A program made the translations under genes and the position numbers. A model generated the notes under the pieces. That model saw only the letters and a list, made by a program, of their open reading frames with translations, did not search any database and was not told where the DNA came from. From positions 1-55,431 of the forward strand of contig CAYWTM010000006.1 of NCBI GenBank assembly GCA_964460185.1: a stretch of DNA of 55,431 nt, read 5' to 3'. How positions within the stretch are numbered: position 1 is the first letter of the stretch; each line of letters opens with the position of its first letter. Positions 24,801 to 34,074 of this stretch are shown one piece after another. This stretch comes from JAVJPJ01 sp040217295 (lineage in GTDB: Bacteria; Pseudomonadota; Alphaproteobacteria; Rhodobacterales; Rhodobacteraceae).

Positions 24801-25631
24801 TCAGTCGCGGGCGGAAGACGCTGGATAAGTGCCCAGGACCTTCAGGAAGCTGGTGAAATAGGCCAGTTCCTCAAGCGCGAGTTTCACATTCGGATCGTCG
24901 GGGTGGCCTTCGATATCGGCGTAGAACTGTGTCGCGGTGAAAGAGCCGTCGACCATGTAGCTTTCCAGCTTGGTCATGTTGACACCATTCGTCGCGAATC
25001 CCCCCATCGCCTTGTACAGCGCGGCCGGGATGTTGCGGACGCGGAAGACAAAGGTGGTCATCATCGTGTCGGCCCGCCGGGTGAGGTTCGGAGCACGATC
25101 CATGATCAAGAACCGCGTGGTGTTGGAGTCATGATCCTCGATGTGGCGCGCCAGCACGTCGAGGCCATAGATCTCGCCGGCCAGTTCCGACGCCAGCGCG
25201 GCCTGGGTCTTGTCGCCCCATTCCGCCACGTCGCGGGCGGCGCGGGCATTGTCGGGGCTGACGCGGCCCTTGATGCCGTGTTCGCGCAGGAAACGCGCGC
25301 ATTGCGGCAACAGGACAAGGTGGCTCCAGGCCTCCTGTACATCGGTGATCTTGGCGCCGGGCACGGCAAGCAGGTTGATATGCACCCGCACGAAAGCCTC
25401 ATCCACGATGTGCAGCCCGGATTCGGGCAGCAGGCGATGAATGTCGGCAACCCGGCCATAAGTCGTGTTTTCCACCGGTAGCATCGCCTGGTCCGCGCGG
25501 CCCGAAACGACCGCGTCGATAGCTTCTTCGAAGGTCGGGCAGGGCAACGCCTCCATCCCCGGCCGTGCCGCGTGGCAGGCCTGGTGCGAATAGGCTCCGG
25601 GTTCGCCTTGAAAGGCAATGCGTGCGGTCAT
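24801..25631 (-). CDS. pheA: Prephenate dehydratase
   Basis: Converts prephenate to phenylpyruvate in phenylalanine synthesis. The 276-residue monofunctional form lacks a chorismate mutase domain. The catalytic domain has IAFQGEPGAYSHQA at the start and the key NTTRFLIM motif near residue 175. A C-terminal ACT domain (residues about 193-270) should bind phenylalanine for feedback control; its usual ESRP is ESYM (MTKLESYMVDGSF), so regulation may differ. The start at 25631 follows AAGGTGG. It is divergent from the cytochrome c gene, 109 bp away. Confidence 0.95.
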   Translation of the reverse strand: MTARIAFQGEPGAYSHQACHAARPGMEALPCPTFEEAIDAVVSGRADQAMLPVENTTYGRVADIHRLLPESGLHIVDEAFVRVHINLLAVPGAKITDVQEAWSHLVLLPQCARFLREHGIKGRVSPDNARAARDVAEWGDKTQAALASELAGEIYGLDVLARHIEDHDSNTTRFLIMDRAPNLTRRADTMMTTFVFRVRNIPAALYKAMGGFATNGVNMTKLESYMVDGSFTATQFYADIEGHPDDPNVKLALEELAYFTSFLKVLGTYPASSARD

Positions 25632-25740
25632 GGGTCCACCTTGAGGTGAGAGGGCGTTTGGTCGCGCCCCTCTACACCTTGCCATGGACCCATGAAACCC
25701 CATACATACCCGCGAACACCGCGAGCCAAGTGGGATAGAT

Positions 25741-26253
25741 ATGTTTGACACGATGACGCTTACCAAAGGTTTCGGATCGCTTTGCGCCGGTCTGCTGGTT
25801 CTTCTTCTGGGCGGCTGGGCCGCCGAGAGCCTCTACAACATCGAAAACCACGGCGAAGATCACGTGCGTGGTTACGTGATCGACACCGGTGTCGAGGAAG
25901 TCGCCGCCGAAGAGGTGGTCGAGGTTGCCTTTGCCGACGTGTACGCCACCGCAGATGCATCCGCCGGCGAACGCCTGTGGCGCCAGTGTTCGGCCTGCCA
26001 CCAGCTGGAACCGGGCGCGAATGGCGTCGGTCCATACCTTCATGGCGTCGTCGACCGCCCCAAGCACAGCGCCGAAGGTTACAATTATTCCGATGCGCTA
26101 CTGTCGCAGGACGGCGCATGGACGCCGGAAAACATCTCGGCCTTCATCGAGTCCCCCCGTGCATACGCGCCGGGCACCGCCATGGCATATAATGGCATGC
26201 GCGATGTCGAGGACCGGGCCAACCTGATCGCCTACCTGGCGACGTTCCAGTAA
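25741..26253 (+). CDS. cycM: Membrane-anchored cytochrome c (CycM / c-y type)
   Basis: A 170-residue class I cytochrome c held by an uncleaved N-terminal helix (about residues 10-28). An acidic alanine- and valine-rich linker (EEVAAEEVVEVAFADVYA) follows, and then the haem domain. Haem attaches at CSACH; the distal methionine is in PGTAMAYNGM. Length and layout match the Paracoccus c552 and Rhodobacter c-y proteins, which carry electrons from the bc1 complex to terminal oxidases while staying in the membrane. It is a candidate donor to the cbb3 oxidase encoded 10 kb away. A strong terminator follows. Confidence 0.92.
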   Translation: MFDTMTLTKGFGSLCAGLLVLLLGGWAAESLYNIENHGEDHVRGYVIDTGVEEVAAEEVVEVAFADVYATADASAGERLWRQCSACHQLEPGANGVGPYLHGVVDRPKHSAEGYNYSDALLSQDGAWTPENISAFIESPRAYAPGTAMAYNGMRDVEDRANLIAYLATFQ

Positions 26254-26291
26254 GCCCGTAAGTCCGCGGGCCAAGATAACACCAGAAAATC

Positions 26292-26322
26292 AAGGGCCGC
26301 GCCGGCTGGGCGCGGCCCTTTT
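26292..26322 (+). terminator. Rho-independent terminator after cytochrome c
   Basis: A perfect 12-bp stem, AAGGGCCGCGCC at 26292-26303 with its complement at 26309-26320, over a 5-nt loop, ending in four T residues. It lies 38 bp after the cytochrome c stop. The rest of the gap to 26536 shows C- and G-runs but no gene or convincing promoter that I can support. Confidence 0.9.
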
Positions 26323-26536
26323 CGCAAGCCCGGTCGGGGCGCGCTCTGCCCCCTCCGGCCAGTTCCCTGCAGACGCAGCCCCCCCTTTTCGCCTATTGCT
26401 TGGATATGGCCACCCCATCCTTGGCTTGCTCACTTGCAGATCACATATTCTCAACTTGAACCCCGGGGGGGCTGGTCCTTAACGTGGAACGACCCAGATC
26501 ATGTGGGACATACAGATGACGCGCTTGGAGAAACCG

Positions 26537-28468
26537 ATGCAAAATCGCCCTGCCGCCGCCACCCGTTTGGCCGAAGCCGAGACCGCCACCCGGATGTTTC
26601 CGGCCATCACCGCGCTGCCCATTCTGGGTGCCGCCGCGATCTGGCTGCTGATGGCATGGCCCGGCCATGCGCAAGACGACATCATCGTCACCCATGGCGT
26701 GTCGACATTCGGCGTCGATGAACTGAGCTACCCTGCCGATTTCGAGGCGCTGTCCTACGTCAATATCGACGCGCCGCAGGGCGGGGAAATGTCGCTCAGC
26801 TGGTCCAGCGCCGGCGGGTCGTTCGATTCGATGCATCCCTACACCAACCGCGGCTCTCCCGCGGTTCTGACCTCGATCTTTTTCGAATCGATGCTGGAAG
26901 GCACGTCCGACACCATCGGCGAGGCCTATTGCCTGCTGTGCGAGGAAATCCGCTATCCCCAAGACCGCGCATGGGTCGAATTCGTGATCCGGCCCGAGGC
27001 GCGGTTTTCGGATGGCAGCCCGGTGACGGCACAAGACGCGCTGTTCTCGTACGAGATCCTGCGCGACGAAGGCCTGCCCAGTTTCCGCGCGAACCTGCCG
27101 CAGACCATCGCCTCGGCCGAGGTGATCGATGATCGAACCATTCGCTACTACTTTGTCCCCGAAGCGCAGCTTCGCGGTCGTGTCGAAAATGCCGGTGGCC
27201 TGCCGGTGTTCAGCCAGGCCAGCCATATCGCCAGCGGCCTGGATTTCGACGAACCACGCATGACCCCGTTGATCGGGTCGGCGCCCTACATTCTGGGCGA
27301 GGTCGATCCCGGCCGGCGCACCGTCTTCGTGCGCAACCGCGAGTATTGGGGCAATGACCTGCCGATCAATCGTGGCCGGCATAATTTCGACAGCATCCGC
27401 GTCGAATACTACGCCGACGCCCTGGCCGCGTTCGAAGGCTTTACCGCGGGCAATTACCTGTTCCGGCAGGAAAACAGCTCCCAGGCCTGGGCCAACAATT
27501 ATGACTTCCCGCGCCTGAACGACGGCGTCGTGGTGCGCGAGGAAATCGAACAGGGCACGATCGCGTCCGGTCAGTCCTTCGTGATGAACCTGCGCCGCCC
27601 GCAATTTCAGGACCCGCGCGTGCGCGAAGCGATTGCGCTGATGTTCAACTTCGAATGGACAAACCAGACCCTGTTCTACGGGCTGTATTCGCCCATCGAC
27701 AGTTTCTGGGAAAACACCGATCTCGAGGCCTCGGGCCTGCCATCGGATGCGGAACTGGCGCTGCTGGAGCCGTTCCGCGGGGACCTGCCCGAGGAAATCT
27801 TTACCCAAGAACCCTTTGCCACCCCGGCATCCGATCCCGACCGGTCGTTCGACCGTCGCCAGGCGCGGCGCGCCACGGCCCTGCTGGAAGAGGCCGGATG
27901 GGTTCCGGGCGACGACGGCATGCTGCGCAACGCATCCGGTCAGACCCTCGACGTGGAGTTCCTGAACGCCGGGCCGCTGTTTGACCGGATCATCAATCCG
28001 TATGTCGAAAACCTTCGCGCGATCGGTATCAACGCAAGCCTCAACCGCGTGGACGGCGCGCAGATGTCCAATCGTCAGCGCGAGGCCGATTTCGACGTGA
28101 TCACCGACCATTTCGCCATGGGTTATGAACCAAGCACCGAGTTGCGCCAGTATTTCGGCACCCTTGGCGCGGACGAGGCCCTGTTCAATTCGCCCGGTCT
28201 GGCGGATGAAACGGTCGACCGTCTGCTGGAAACCGTAATCCGCGCTGAAACCCGCACCGAGATGGAGGTCGCCGTCCGCGCGCTGGACCGCGTGCTGCGG
28301 GCCTACCGCATTCGTGTGCCGCAATGGTTCAACGACAGCGCCTGGGTCGCGTATTACAACCTCTACCGCTACCCCGAGGAATTGCCGCCCTACGGCATCG
28401 GGTATCTCGATTTCTGGTGGGTCGACCCCGACGCCGCGGCGGCGCTGCGCGAACAAGGTGTGCTGTAA
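26537..28468 (+). CDS. yejA: ABC transporter substrate-binding protein, YejA type
   Basis: A 643-residue periplasmic solute-binding protein of the oligopeptide/dipeptide class (SBP_bac_5), YejA subgroup; homologues bind peptides including microcin C. A long signal peptide ends near residue 46 (LLMAWPGHA|QDD). Family features are GVSTFGVDELSYPADF, DAPQGGEMSL, DGSPVTAQDALFSYE and a C-terminal FWWVDP. I chose the ATG at 26537 because GGAG lies 7 nt upstream; in-frame ATGs at 26501 and 26516 lack this. It is the first gene of yejABEF. Confidence 0.93.
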   Translation: MQNRPAAATRLAEAETATRMFPAITALPILGAAAIWLLMAWPGHAQDDIIVTHGVSTFGVDELSYPADFEALSYVNIDAPQGGEMSLSWSSAGGSFDSMHPYTNRGSPAVLTSIFFESMLEGTSDTIGEAYCLLCEEIRYPQDRAWVEFVIRPEARFSDGSPVTAQDALFSYEILRDEGLPSFRANLPQTIASAEVIDDRTIRYYFVPEAQLRGRVENAGGLPVFSQASHIASGLDFDEPRMTPLIGSAPYILGEVDPGRRTVFVRNREYWGNDLPINRGRHNFDSIRVEYYADALAAFEGFTAGNYLFRQENSSQAWANNYDFPRLNDGVVVREEIEQGTIASGQSFVMNLRRPQFQDPRVREAIALMFNFEWTNQTLFYGLYSPIDSFWENTDLEASGLPSDAELALLEPFRGDLPEEIFTQEPFATPASDPDRSFDRRQARRATALLEEAGWVPGDDGMLRNASGQTLDVEFLNAGPLFDRIINPYVENLRAIGINASLNRVDGAQMSNRQREADFDVITDHFAMGYEPSTELRQYFGTLGADEALFNSPGLADETVDRLLETVIRAETRTEMEVAVRALDRVLRAYRIRVPQWFNDSAWVAYYNLYRYPEELPPYGIGYLDFWWVDPDAAAALREQGVL

Positions 28469-28474
28469 CACCAA

Positions 28475-29629
28475 ATGGGCGCTTATATCCTCAGACGGCT
28501 CTTGCTGATCATTCCCACGCTTCTGGGGATCATGGTCATCAACTTCTCGTTGACCCAGTTCGTCCCCGGCGGCCCGGTGGAACAGGTTCTGGCGCAGCTT
28601 GAGGGTGAGGGCGATGTGTTTGCCGGCATTTCCGGCACCGGGTCGGAAACCGGCGGCGCCGGGGGCGAGATCGAAAGCGCCTATGAGGGCGCGCGCGGCC
28701 TGCCGCCCGAATTCCTCGACGATCTGCGCATCCAGTTCAACTTTGCCCGCATCGTCTGTGCCGACGGGTTCGAAGGCGAACCGGACCTGAGGGACGAGAA
28801 CTGCGTGGCCGAGGATATTCCGGCGCTGGAACGGTTCGGGCTGATGCTGTGGGATTATGCGCGCTTTGATTTCGGCGAAAGCTATTTCCGGTCCATCGGC
28901 GTGCTGGAACTGGTGGCCGAGAAATTGCCGGTGTCGATCACGCTGGGCCTTTGGTCGACGCTGATCGCCTACATCGTGTCGATCCCGCTGGGCATCGCAA
29001 AGGCCACCCGCGACGGCAGCCGTTTCGATACCTGGACGTCCGGCGTCATCATCGTGGCCTACGCGATCCCTGGCTTCTTGTTCGCGATCTTGCTGCTGAT
29101 CCTGTTCGCGGGTGGGCGGTATTTCCAGATCTTCCCGCTCAGGGGGCTGACCTCGGACGGGTTCGAGGACATGACCTTCATCCAGCAGGTCGGCGATTAT
29201 TTCTGGCACATCACGCTGCCGGTCATGGCCTCGACCATATCGGCCTTTGCGACCCTGACGTTGCTGACCAAGAACAGCTTTCTGGACGAGATCAAGAAGC
29301 AATACGTCATGACCGCCCGCGCCAAGGGCCTGCGAGAAGGCCGGGTTCTTTATGGCCACGTGTTCCGCAACGCGATGCTGATCGTGATCGCGGGCTTTCC
29401 GGCGGTGTTCGTTGGCGTGTTTTTCGGCGGCAGCCTGATCATCGAGACGATCTTCAGCCTCGACGGGCTGGGCCGGCTCGCCTTCGAGGCGGCGGTCAGT
29501 CGCGATTACCCGGTGATCTTCGGCACGCTGTTCGTGTTCGGCCTGATCGGCCTGGTGGTGGGGATCTTGTCCGACCTGATGTATGTCTGGATCGACCCCC
29601 GAATCGATTTCGACACGCGGGAGACCTGA
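28475..29629 (+). CDS. yejB: ABC transporter permease, YejB type
   Basis: A 384-residue inner-membrane permease. The N-terminal helix (MGAYILRRLLLIIPTLLGIM) is followed by a long periplasmic part (residues about 35-145) rich in glycine and acidic residues. The BPD transport domain comes next, with the coupling EAA-type loop YVMTARAKGLREGRVLYGHVFRN. It forms the translocation pore with YejE. It starts 6 bp after yejA and its stop lies next to the yejE start, so all four genes form one operon. Confidence 0.94.
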   Translation: MGAYILRRLLLIIPTLLGIMVINFSLTQFVPGGPVEQVLAQLEGEGDVFAGISGTGSETGGAGGEIESAYEGARGLPPEFLDDLRIQFNFARIVCADGFEGEPDLRDENCVAEDIPALERFGLMLWDYARFDFGESYFRSIGVLELVAEKLPVSITLGLWSTLIAYIVSIPLGIAKATRDGSRFDTWTSGVIIVAYAIPGFLFAILLLILFAGGRYFQIFPLRGLTSDGFEDMTFIQQVGDYFWHITLPVMASTISAFATLTLLTKNSFLDEIKKQYVMTARAKGLREGRVLYGHVFRNAMLIVIAGFPAVFVGVFFGGSLIIETIFSLDGLGRLAFEAAVSRDYPVIFGTLFVFGLIGLVVGILSDLMYVWIDPRIDFDTRET

Positions 29630-29630
29630 G

Positions 29631-30821
29631 ATGGCCATGCCCGATCAGAGCCCAGCGCTGCCCATCGATGCCGACGGCACCGCCACCGTGATCGTGCCCG
29701 AACGCCGGCGCGGCTGGCTGTCGCCGCTCAACCGCCGCAGGTGGGAGAATTTCAAGGCCAACCGCCGCGCCTACTGGTCGCTGTGGATCTTTGGGTTTCT
29801 CTATATCCTCAGCCTCGGGGCCGAGCTGATCGCCAATGACAAGCCCATCCTCGTGCATTCGCAAGGCGGCTATTACACCCCGATCTTCAGTTTCTACCCC
29901 GAAACCGCCTTCGGCGGCGATTTCCGCACCGAAGCCGTGTACCGCGATATCGAGGTGCAATGCCTGATCATCTCGGGCGGGCTGGAGGATTGCTGGGACG
30001 ATCCAGAGGCCGTGATCGAACAGGTGCAGGACACCGGCACCTTCGACGGGGCCGAAGTCGATCAGGGTTGGATCCTTTGGCCGCTGATCCCCTATGCCTA
30101 CAACACCGTCAACGACCTGGGCCGCGCCGCGCCGTCGCCGCCCGACGGCAACCACCTGCTTGGCACCGACGACACCGCGCGCGATGTGCTGGCGCGGGTG
30201 ATCTACGGCTTCCGCCTGTCGGTCAGTTTCGCGCTGGTCGTGACCTTGCTGACCTCGGTCATCGGGATTGCGGCCGGGGCGGTGCAGGGCTTTTTCGGCG
30301 GTTGGATCGACCTGATCTTTCAGCGCGTCATCGAGATCTGGAATTCCACGCCAAGCCTGTTCGTGATCATCATCATCTCGGCCATCTTCACGATGAATTT
30401 CTGGCTGTTGGTGTTCTTGATGGTGCTGTTTGGCTGGACGGGCCTGGTGGGCGTCGTGCGGGCCGAATTCCTGCGCGCGCGCAATTTCGAATATGTCCGC
30501 GCGGCCCGGGCGCTGGGCGTGTCGAACGGGGTGATCATCTTTCGCCACGTCCTGCCCAATGCCATGGTCGCCACGCTGACCTTCCTGCCCTTCATCGTGA
30601 CGGGCACGATCGCGGGCCTCGCCAGCCTCGATTTCCTGGGCTTCGGCCTGCCGTCTTCGGCCCCGTCGCTGGGCGAAATGACGCTGCAGGCCAAGAACAA
30701 CCTGCAGGCCCCCTGGCTGGGCTTCACCGCGTTCTTCACCTTTGCGATCATGCTCTCGCTTCTGGTCTTCGTCTTCGAAGGCGTGCGCGACGCATTCGAC
30801 CCCAGAAAGACGTTCCGATGA
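29631..30821 (+). CDS. yejE: ABC transporter permease, YejE type
   Basis: A 396-residue second permease. An N-terminal cytoplasmic stretch with RRRWENFKANRRAYWSLWIF (the OppC-type N domain) leads to a first helix, a periplasmic segment and the BPD transport domain (GTDDTARDVLARVIYGFRLS) with coupling loop YVRAARALGVSNGVIIFRHV. The start at 29631 (MAMPDQSP) directly follows the yejB stop; an earlier in-frame start would overlap yejB with no ribosome site. Pairs with YejB. Confidence 0.94.
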   Translation: MAMPDQSPALPIDADGTATVIVPERRRGWLSPLNRRRWENFKANRRAYWSLWIFGFLYILSLGAELIANDKPILVHSQGGYYTPIFSFYPETAFGGDFRTEAVYRDIEVQCLIISGGLEDCWDDPEAVIEQVQDTGTFDGAEVDQGWILWPLIPYAYNTVNDLGRAAPSPPDGNHLLGTDDTARDVLARVIYGFRLSVSFALVVTLLTSVIGIAAGAVQGFFGGWIDLIFQRVIEIWNSTPSLFVIIIISAIFTMNFWLLVFLMVLFGWTGLVGVVRAEFLRARNFEYVRAARALGVSNGVIIFRHVLPNAMVATLTFLPFIVTGTIAGLASLDFLGFGLPSSAPSLGEMTLQAKNNLQAPWLGFTAFFTFAIMLSLLVFVFEGVRDAFDPRKTFR

Positions 30822-30843
30822 TGCAGACCTGCGGTGTAGCGAC

Positions 30844-32445
30844 ATGAGTGTGCTCGAGGTCAGGAACCTGTCGGTCACTTTCGGGCAGGCGGGACAAGAG
30901 GTGCACGCCGTGCGCGGCGTGTCCTTTCACGTCGACAAGGGCGAGACCGTGGCGCTGGTGGGCGAAAGCGGATCGGGCAAATCCGTCACCGCGCTCAGCA
31001 CGGTATCCCTGCTGTCGGGCGTCGCCGGGGTTACAGGATCGGTCACCTATAACGGCCGCGAAATGGTTGGCGCCAGTGACACCACCCTGCGCGAGATCCG
31101 GGGTAACGACATCAGCTTCATCTTCCAGGAGCCGATGACATCGCTGAACCCGCTGCACACGCTGGAAAAGCAGATCACCGAAAGCCTTGCCCTGCACCAG
31201 GGACTGACGGGGCGCGCCGCACAGGCGCGGGTGATCGAGTTGTTGACCAAGGTCGGCATCCGCGACCCCGAAACACGGCTGGGGGCCTATCCGCACCAGT
31301 TGTCGGGTGGGCAGCGCCAGCGCGTGATGATCGCCATGGCCTTGGCAAACGGCCCCGATCTGTTGATCGCGGATGAGCCGACAACGGCGCTGGATGTGAC
31401 CATTCAGGCGCAGATCCTCGACCTGCTGGCCGATCTGAAACGCGACATGGGCATGAGCCTGCTGTTCATCACCCATGACCTGACCATCGTGCGCCGCATT
31501 GCCGACAGGGTCTGCGTCATGCAGGGCGGCGAGATTGTCGAACAGGGCAAGACGGAAGAGATCTTTGCCGACCCCAGACACCCCTATACCCGCAAACTGC
31601 TGGCGGCCGAGGCCACCGGAAGCCCCGACCCCGTCCCCGATGCGGCACCCGAGATCGTGTCGACCAGCGATCTGCGGGTCTGGTTCCCGATCACGCGCGG
31701 CCTGATGCGGCGCACCGTGGGGCACATCAAGGCGGTGAATGCCGCCACCCTCAGCGTGCGTGCCGGCGAAACCCTTGGCATCGTGGGCGAAAGCGGATCG
31801 GGCAAGACGACGCTGGCGCTGGCCATCATGCGGTTGATTTCATCGCAAGGCCCGATCGTGTTCAGCGGGCGTGATGTGCAGGGCCTGAAATCCCGCGACA
31901 TGCGCGGGCTCAGATCCAACATGCAGATCGTGTTCCAGGATCCCTACGGGTCCCTGTCACCGCGCATGACGATCGAACAGATCGTGGCCGAAGGGCTCGA
32001 GGTGCACGGCGTCGACAAGGGCCACCAGCGGCAAAGGGTGGCCGAGATCCTGACCGAGGTCGGTTTGTCGCCCGACATGATGGACCGCTACCCGCACGAG
32101 TTTTCCGGCGGCCAACGTCAGCGTATCGCGATTGCGCGGGCAATGATCCTGCGTCCCAAGCTGGTGGTTCTGGATGAACCGACAAGCGCCCTGGATATGA
32201 CGGTGCAGGTCCAGATCGTCGATCTGTTGCGCAGCCTTCAGCGCAAGAACGACATCGCCTACCTGTTCATCAGCCACGACCTCAAGGTCGTGCGCGCGCT
32301 GAGTCACAAGGTCATCGTCATGAAACAGGGCGACGTGGTGGAAACCGGTGAGACCAGCGCGCTGTTCAACAATCCGCAGTCCGAATACACCCGCGAACTG
32401 ATGCGTGCGGCCTTTGGCGATCTGCCGCGCGGCAGCGCCGCCTGA
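30844..32445 (+). CDS. yejF: ABC transporter ATP-binding protein with two nucleotide-binding domains, YejF type
   Basis: A 533-residue protein with two fused ABC ATPase domains that power the YejABE importer. Domain 1 has Walker A GESGSGKS at about residues 39-46, signature LSGGQRQRVMIAMAL and Walker B LLIADEPTTALD. Domain 2 has GESGSGKTT, FSGGQRQRIAIARAM and LVVLDEPTSALD. Each ends in the oligopeptide-transporter C-terminal extension. The start at 30844 (MSVLEVRNLSVTFG) is 22 bp after yejE. All catalytic motifs are intact. Confidence 0.95.
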   Translation: MSVLEVRNLSVTFGQAGQEVHAVRGVSFHVDKGETVALVGESGSGKSVTALSTVSLLSGVAGVTGSVTYNGREMVGASDTTLREIRGNDISFIFQEPMTSLNPLHTLEKQITESLALHQGLTGRAAQARVIELLTKVGIRDPETRLGAYPHQLSGGQRQRVMIAMALANGPDLLIADEPTTALDVTIQAQILDLLADLKRDMGMSLLFITHDLTIVRRIADRVCVMQGGEIVEQGKTEEIFADPRHPYTRKLLAAEATGSPDPVPDAAPEIVSTSDLRVWFPITRGLMRRTVGHIKAVNAATLSVRAGETLGIVGESGSGKTTLALAIMRLISSQGPIVFSGRDVQGLKSRDMRGLRSNMQIVFQDPYGSLSPRMTIEQIVAEGLEVHGVDKGHQRQRVAEILTEVGLSPDMMDRYPHEFSGGQRQRIAIARAMILRPKLVVLDEPTSALDMTVQVQIVDLLRSLQRKNDIAYLFISHDLKVVRALSHKVIVMKQGDVVETGETSALFNNPQSEYTRELMRAAFGDLPRGSAA

Positions 32446-32633
32446 CCGATGGCTCAACCGTCGGATCTCTGCGGTTAAGTGGATATTAACTTTGAAGGCA
32501 AAGACTGAGGGCTGACGGGCACGTTGACAGGGTTCGTCACGCTCTCCCGGGGGCACTCCGGGGCGCTTTCGGGAACCCCCATCCCGACCGATCTTTCCGA
32601 TCGCGCCCCGTATCCCGTGGATCACATCCGAAG
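32446..32633. other. Gap between convergent yejF and hemN
   Basis: 188 bp with no gene that I can support. It holds a dyad GTTAA-N7-TTAAC around 32473-32489, a consensus-like TTGACA at 32524-32529 with no convincing -10, and G/C runs (GGGGG... CCCCC, 32550-32582) that could pair. A small RNA is conceivable, but nothing here proves one. Confidence 0.3.
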
Positions 32634-33989
32634 TCAGAACGCGGGGGAATGCCCCGTGGCGCACATCTCGTAGGCATCGAACCCGCGCGCGATCATCCGG
32701 GCCAGTGGCCGACCTTCGGGCAGGATGCGGAAGGCGTCGGGCGTGGCCTCGACCATGCCCGGAAAGGCCGCCGCGGTGCGGGCGAACATTTCGGCAAGAT
32801 CGCCGCGTGCGATCTTGAAGCCCTGCGTGATCTCGGTTGTGTCGATGCGGAAATCGCATAACAGCATTTCGATCATGCGGGCCCGCATGCGGTCATCCCC
32901 CCGAAAGACATGGCCGCGCCCTGTGGCAAGGTCCCCGGCGCGCACGGCCTTTTGGTAGGCGGCGGTGCCGCTGGCGTTCTGCGCGTAGCCTTGCGGAAAC
33001 CGCGATATCGCCGAGGCGCCAAGCCCGATCAGCACGTCGCAGGTGTCATCGGTATAGCCCTGGAAATTGCGGCGCAGCCGCCCGGCTGCCGCGGCTTTCG
33101 CCAAGCCGTCATCGGGGCGCGCGAAATGGTCGATCCCGATGTCGCGGTATCCATCCCACAAGAACAGTTCCCGCGCGGTGTCATACAGGTGCACCCGGTC
33201 TTCGGGTCCCGGCAACGCGTCCGTCGGGATCAGGGATTGGCGCTTGGCCATCCACGGCACATGGGCGTAGCCATAAAGCGCCACCCGGTCGGGCATCAGC
33301 GACAGCAACATCTGAACCGATGCCGCCATCCGGGCCTGATCCTGATCGGGCAGGCCAAACAGGATATCCGCGTTCAGCGATCCCACCCCGGCTGCACGCA
33401 GGGCCTCGACCGCCTGACGGGTGACCTCGTAGGTCTGAATGCGGCCAATGACCTCCTGGATATGGGGGTCGAAGTCCTGCACCCCGATCGAGGCGCGCGA
33501 CATGCCTGCGGCGACCAGCGCGTCAATGCGCGCGCTGTCGATCTCGTTGGGGTCGATCTCGACCGAGAACTCGGCGTCCCCGGTAAAGTCGAAGGCCTCG
33601 TGCAAGGCGCGCGACAGGTCGGTCATCAGCGCCGGTGACAGCAAGGTCGGCGTGCCACCGCCCCAATGCAGCCTCGCAATCTCGACGCCTTCGGGCAGCA
33701 GACCCGCCAGAACGGCAATCTCCGCCTTGAGGCTTTCCACATACGCGATCACCGGTCCGTCGCTGCGCATGCCCTGTGTCCGGCAGGCGCAGAACCAGCA
33801 CAGTTTGCGGCAAAACGGCACATGAAGATAAAGCGATATCCGCGATCCCGACGGGATCGAAGCCAACCAGTTCAGATACTGCGCACCGTCCACGTCGCCC
33901 GAAAACTTCGTGGCCGGCGGGTAGCTGGTGTAGCGGGGCACCTTTGCGTCGAAGAGACCCATACGGCGAAGTTGCGAAACATGATCCAT
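32634..33989 (-). CDS. hemN: Oxygen-independent coproporphyrinogen III oxidase
   Basis: Radical-SAM enzyme that decarboxylates coproporphyrinogen III to protoporphyrinogen IX without O2, for haem (and bacteriochlorophyll where present) under low oxygen. The 451-residue product has the VPRYTSYPPATKF N-terminus and the cluster motif C-R-K-L-C-W-F-C-A-C, i.e. CX3CX2CXC, then GGGTPTLL and SIGVQDFD. The start ATG at 33989 gives the normal N-terminus but has no ribosome site. An FNR box is centred 42.5 bp upstream of that ATG, so the mRNA may be leaderless. It is divergent from fnrL, a pairing known in Rhodobacter. Confidence 0.95.
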   Translation of the reverse strand: MDHVSQLRRMGLFDAKVPRYTSYPPATKFSGDVDGAQYLNWLASIPSGSRISLYLHVPFCRKLCWFCACRTQGMRSDGPVIAYVESLKAEIAVLAGLLPEGVEIARLHWGGGTPTLLSPALMTDLSRALHEAFDFTGDAEFSVEIDPNEIDSARIDALVAAGMSRASIGVQDFDPHIQEVIGRIQTYEVTRQAVEALRAAGVGSLNADILFGLPDQDQARMAASVQMLLSLMPDRVALYGYAHVPWMAKRQSLIPTDALPGPEDRVHLYDTARELFLWDGYRDIGIDHFARPDDGLAKAAAAGRLRRNFQGYTDDTCDVLIGLGASAISRFPQGYAQNASGTAAYQKAVRAGDLATGRGHVFRGDDRMRARMIEMLLCDFRIDTTEITQGFKIARGDLAEMFARTAAAFPGMVEATPDAFRILPEGRPLARMIARGFDAYEMCATGHSPAF

Positions 33990-34024
33990 GCATCTACGAT
34001 TACGTGCGAACAGGTCGTCTTACT

Positions 34025-34038
34025 TTGATGCAGATCAA
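34025..34038. promoter_or_regulatory. FNR box between hemN and fnrL
   Basis: TTGATGCAGATCAA is a perfect match to TTGAT-N4-ATCAA. Its centre (34031.5) is 41.5 bp from 33990, one base before the hemN start, with a -10-like TAATCG on the minus strand at 34002-33997. For fnrL, which has a leader with a ribosome site, the box is too close to act as a -41.5 activator and would fit autorepression. Confidence 0.9.
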
Positions 34039-34074
34039 AATCTCAATGTCCCGAGACGGTGGAAGGTAAAACCC

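Noticed and set aside
26323..26536. Promoter for yejABEF
   Set aside because: Several TTG-containing hexamers occur but none has a convincing -10 at 16-18 bp.
26441..29638. Very long open frame of over 1000 codons on the minus strand
   Set aside because: It is antisense to yejA and yejB, whose domains are clear. Such mirror frames arise from G/C-rich third positions; the translation shows no domain.
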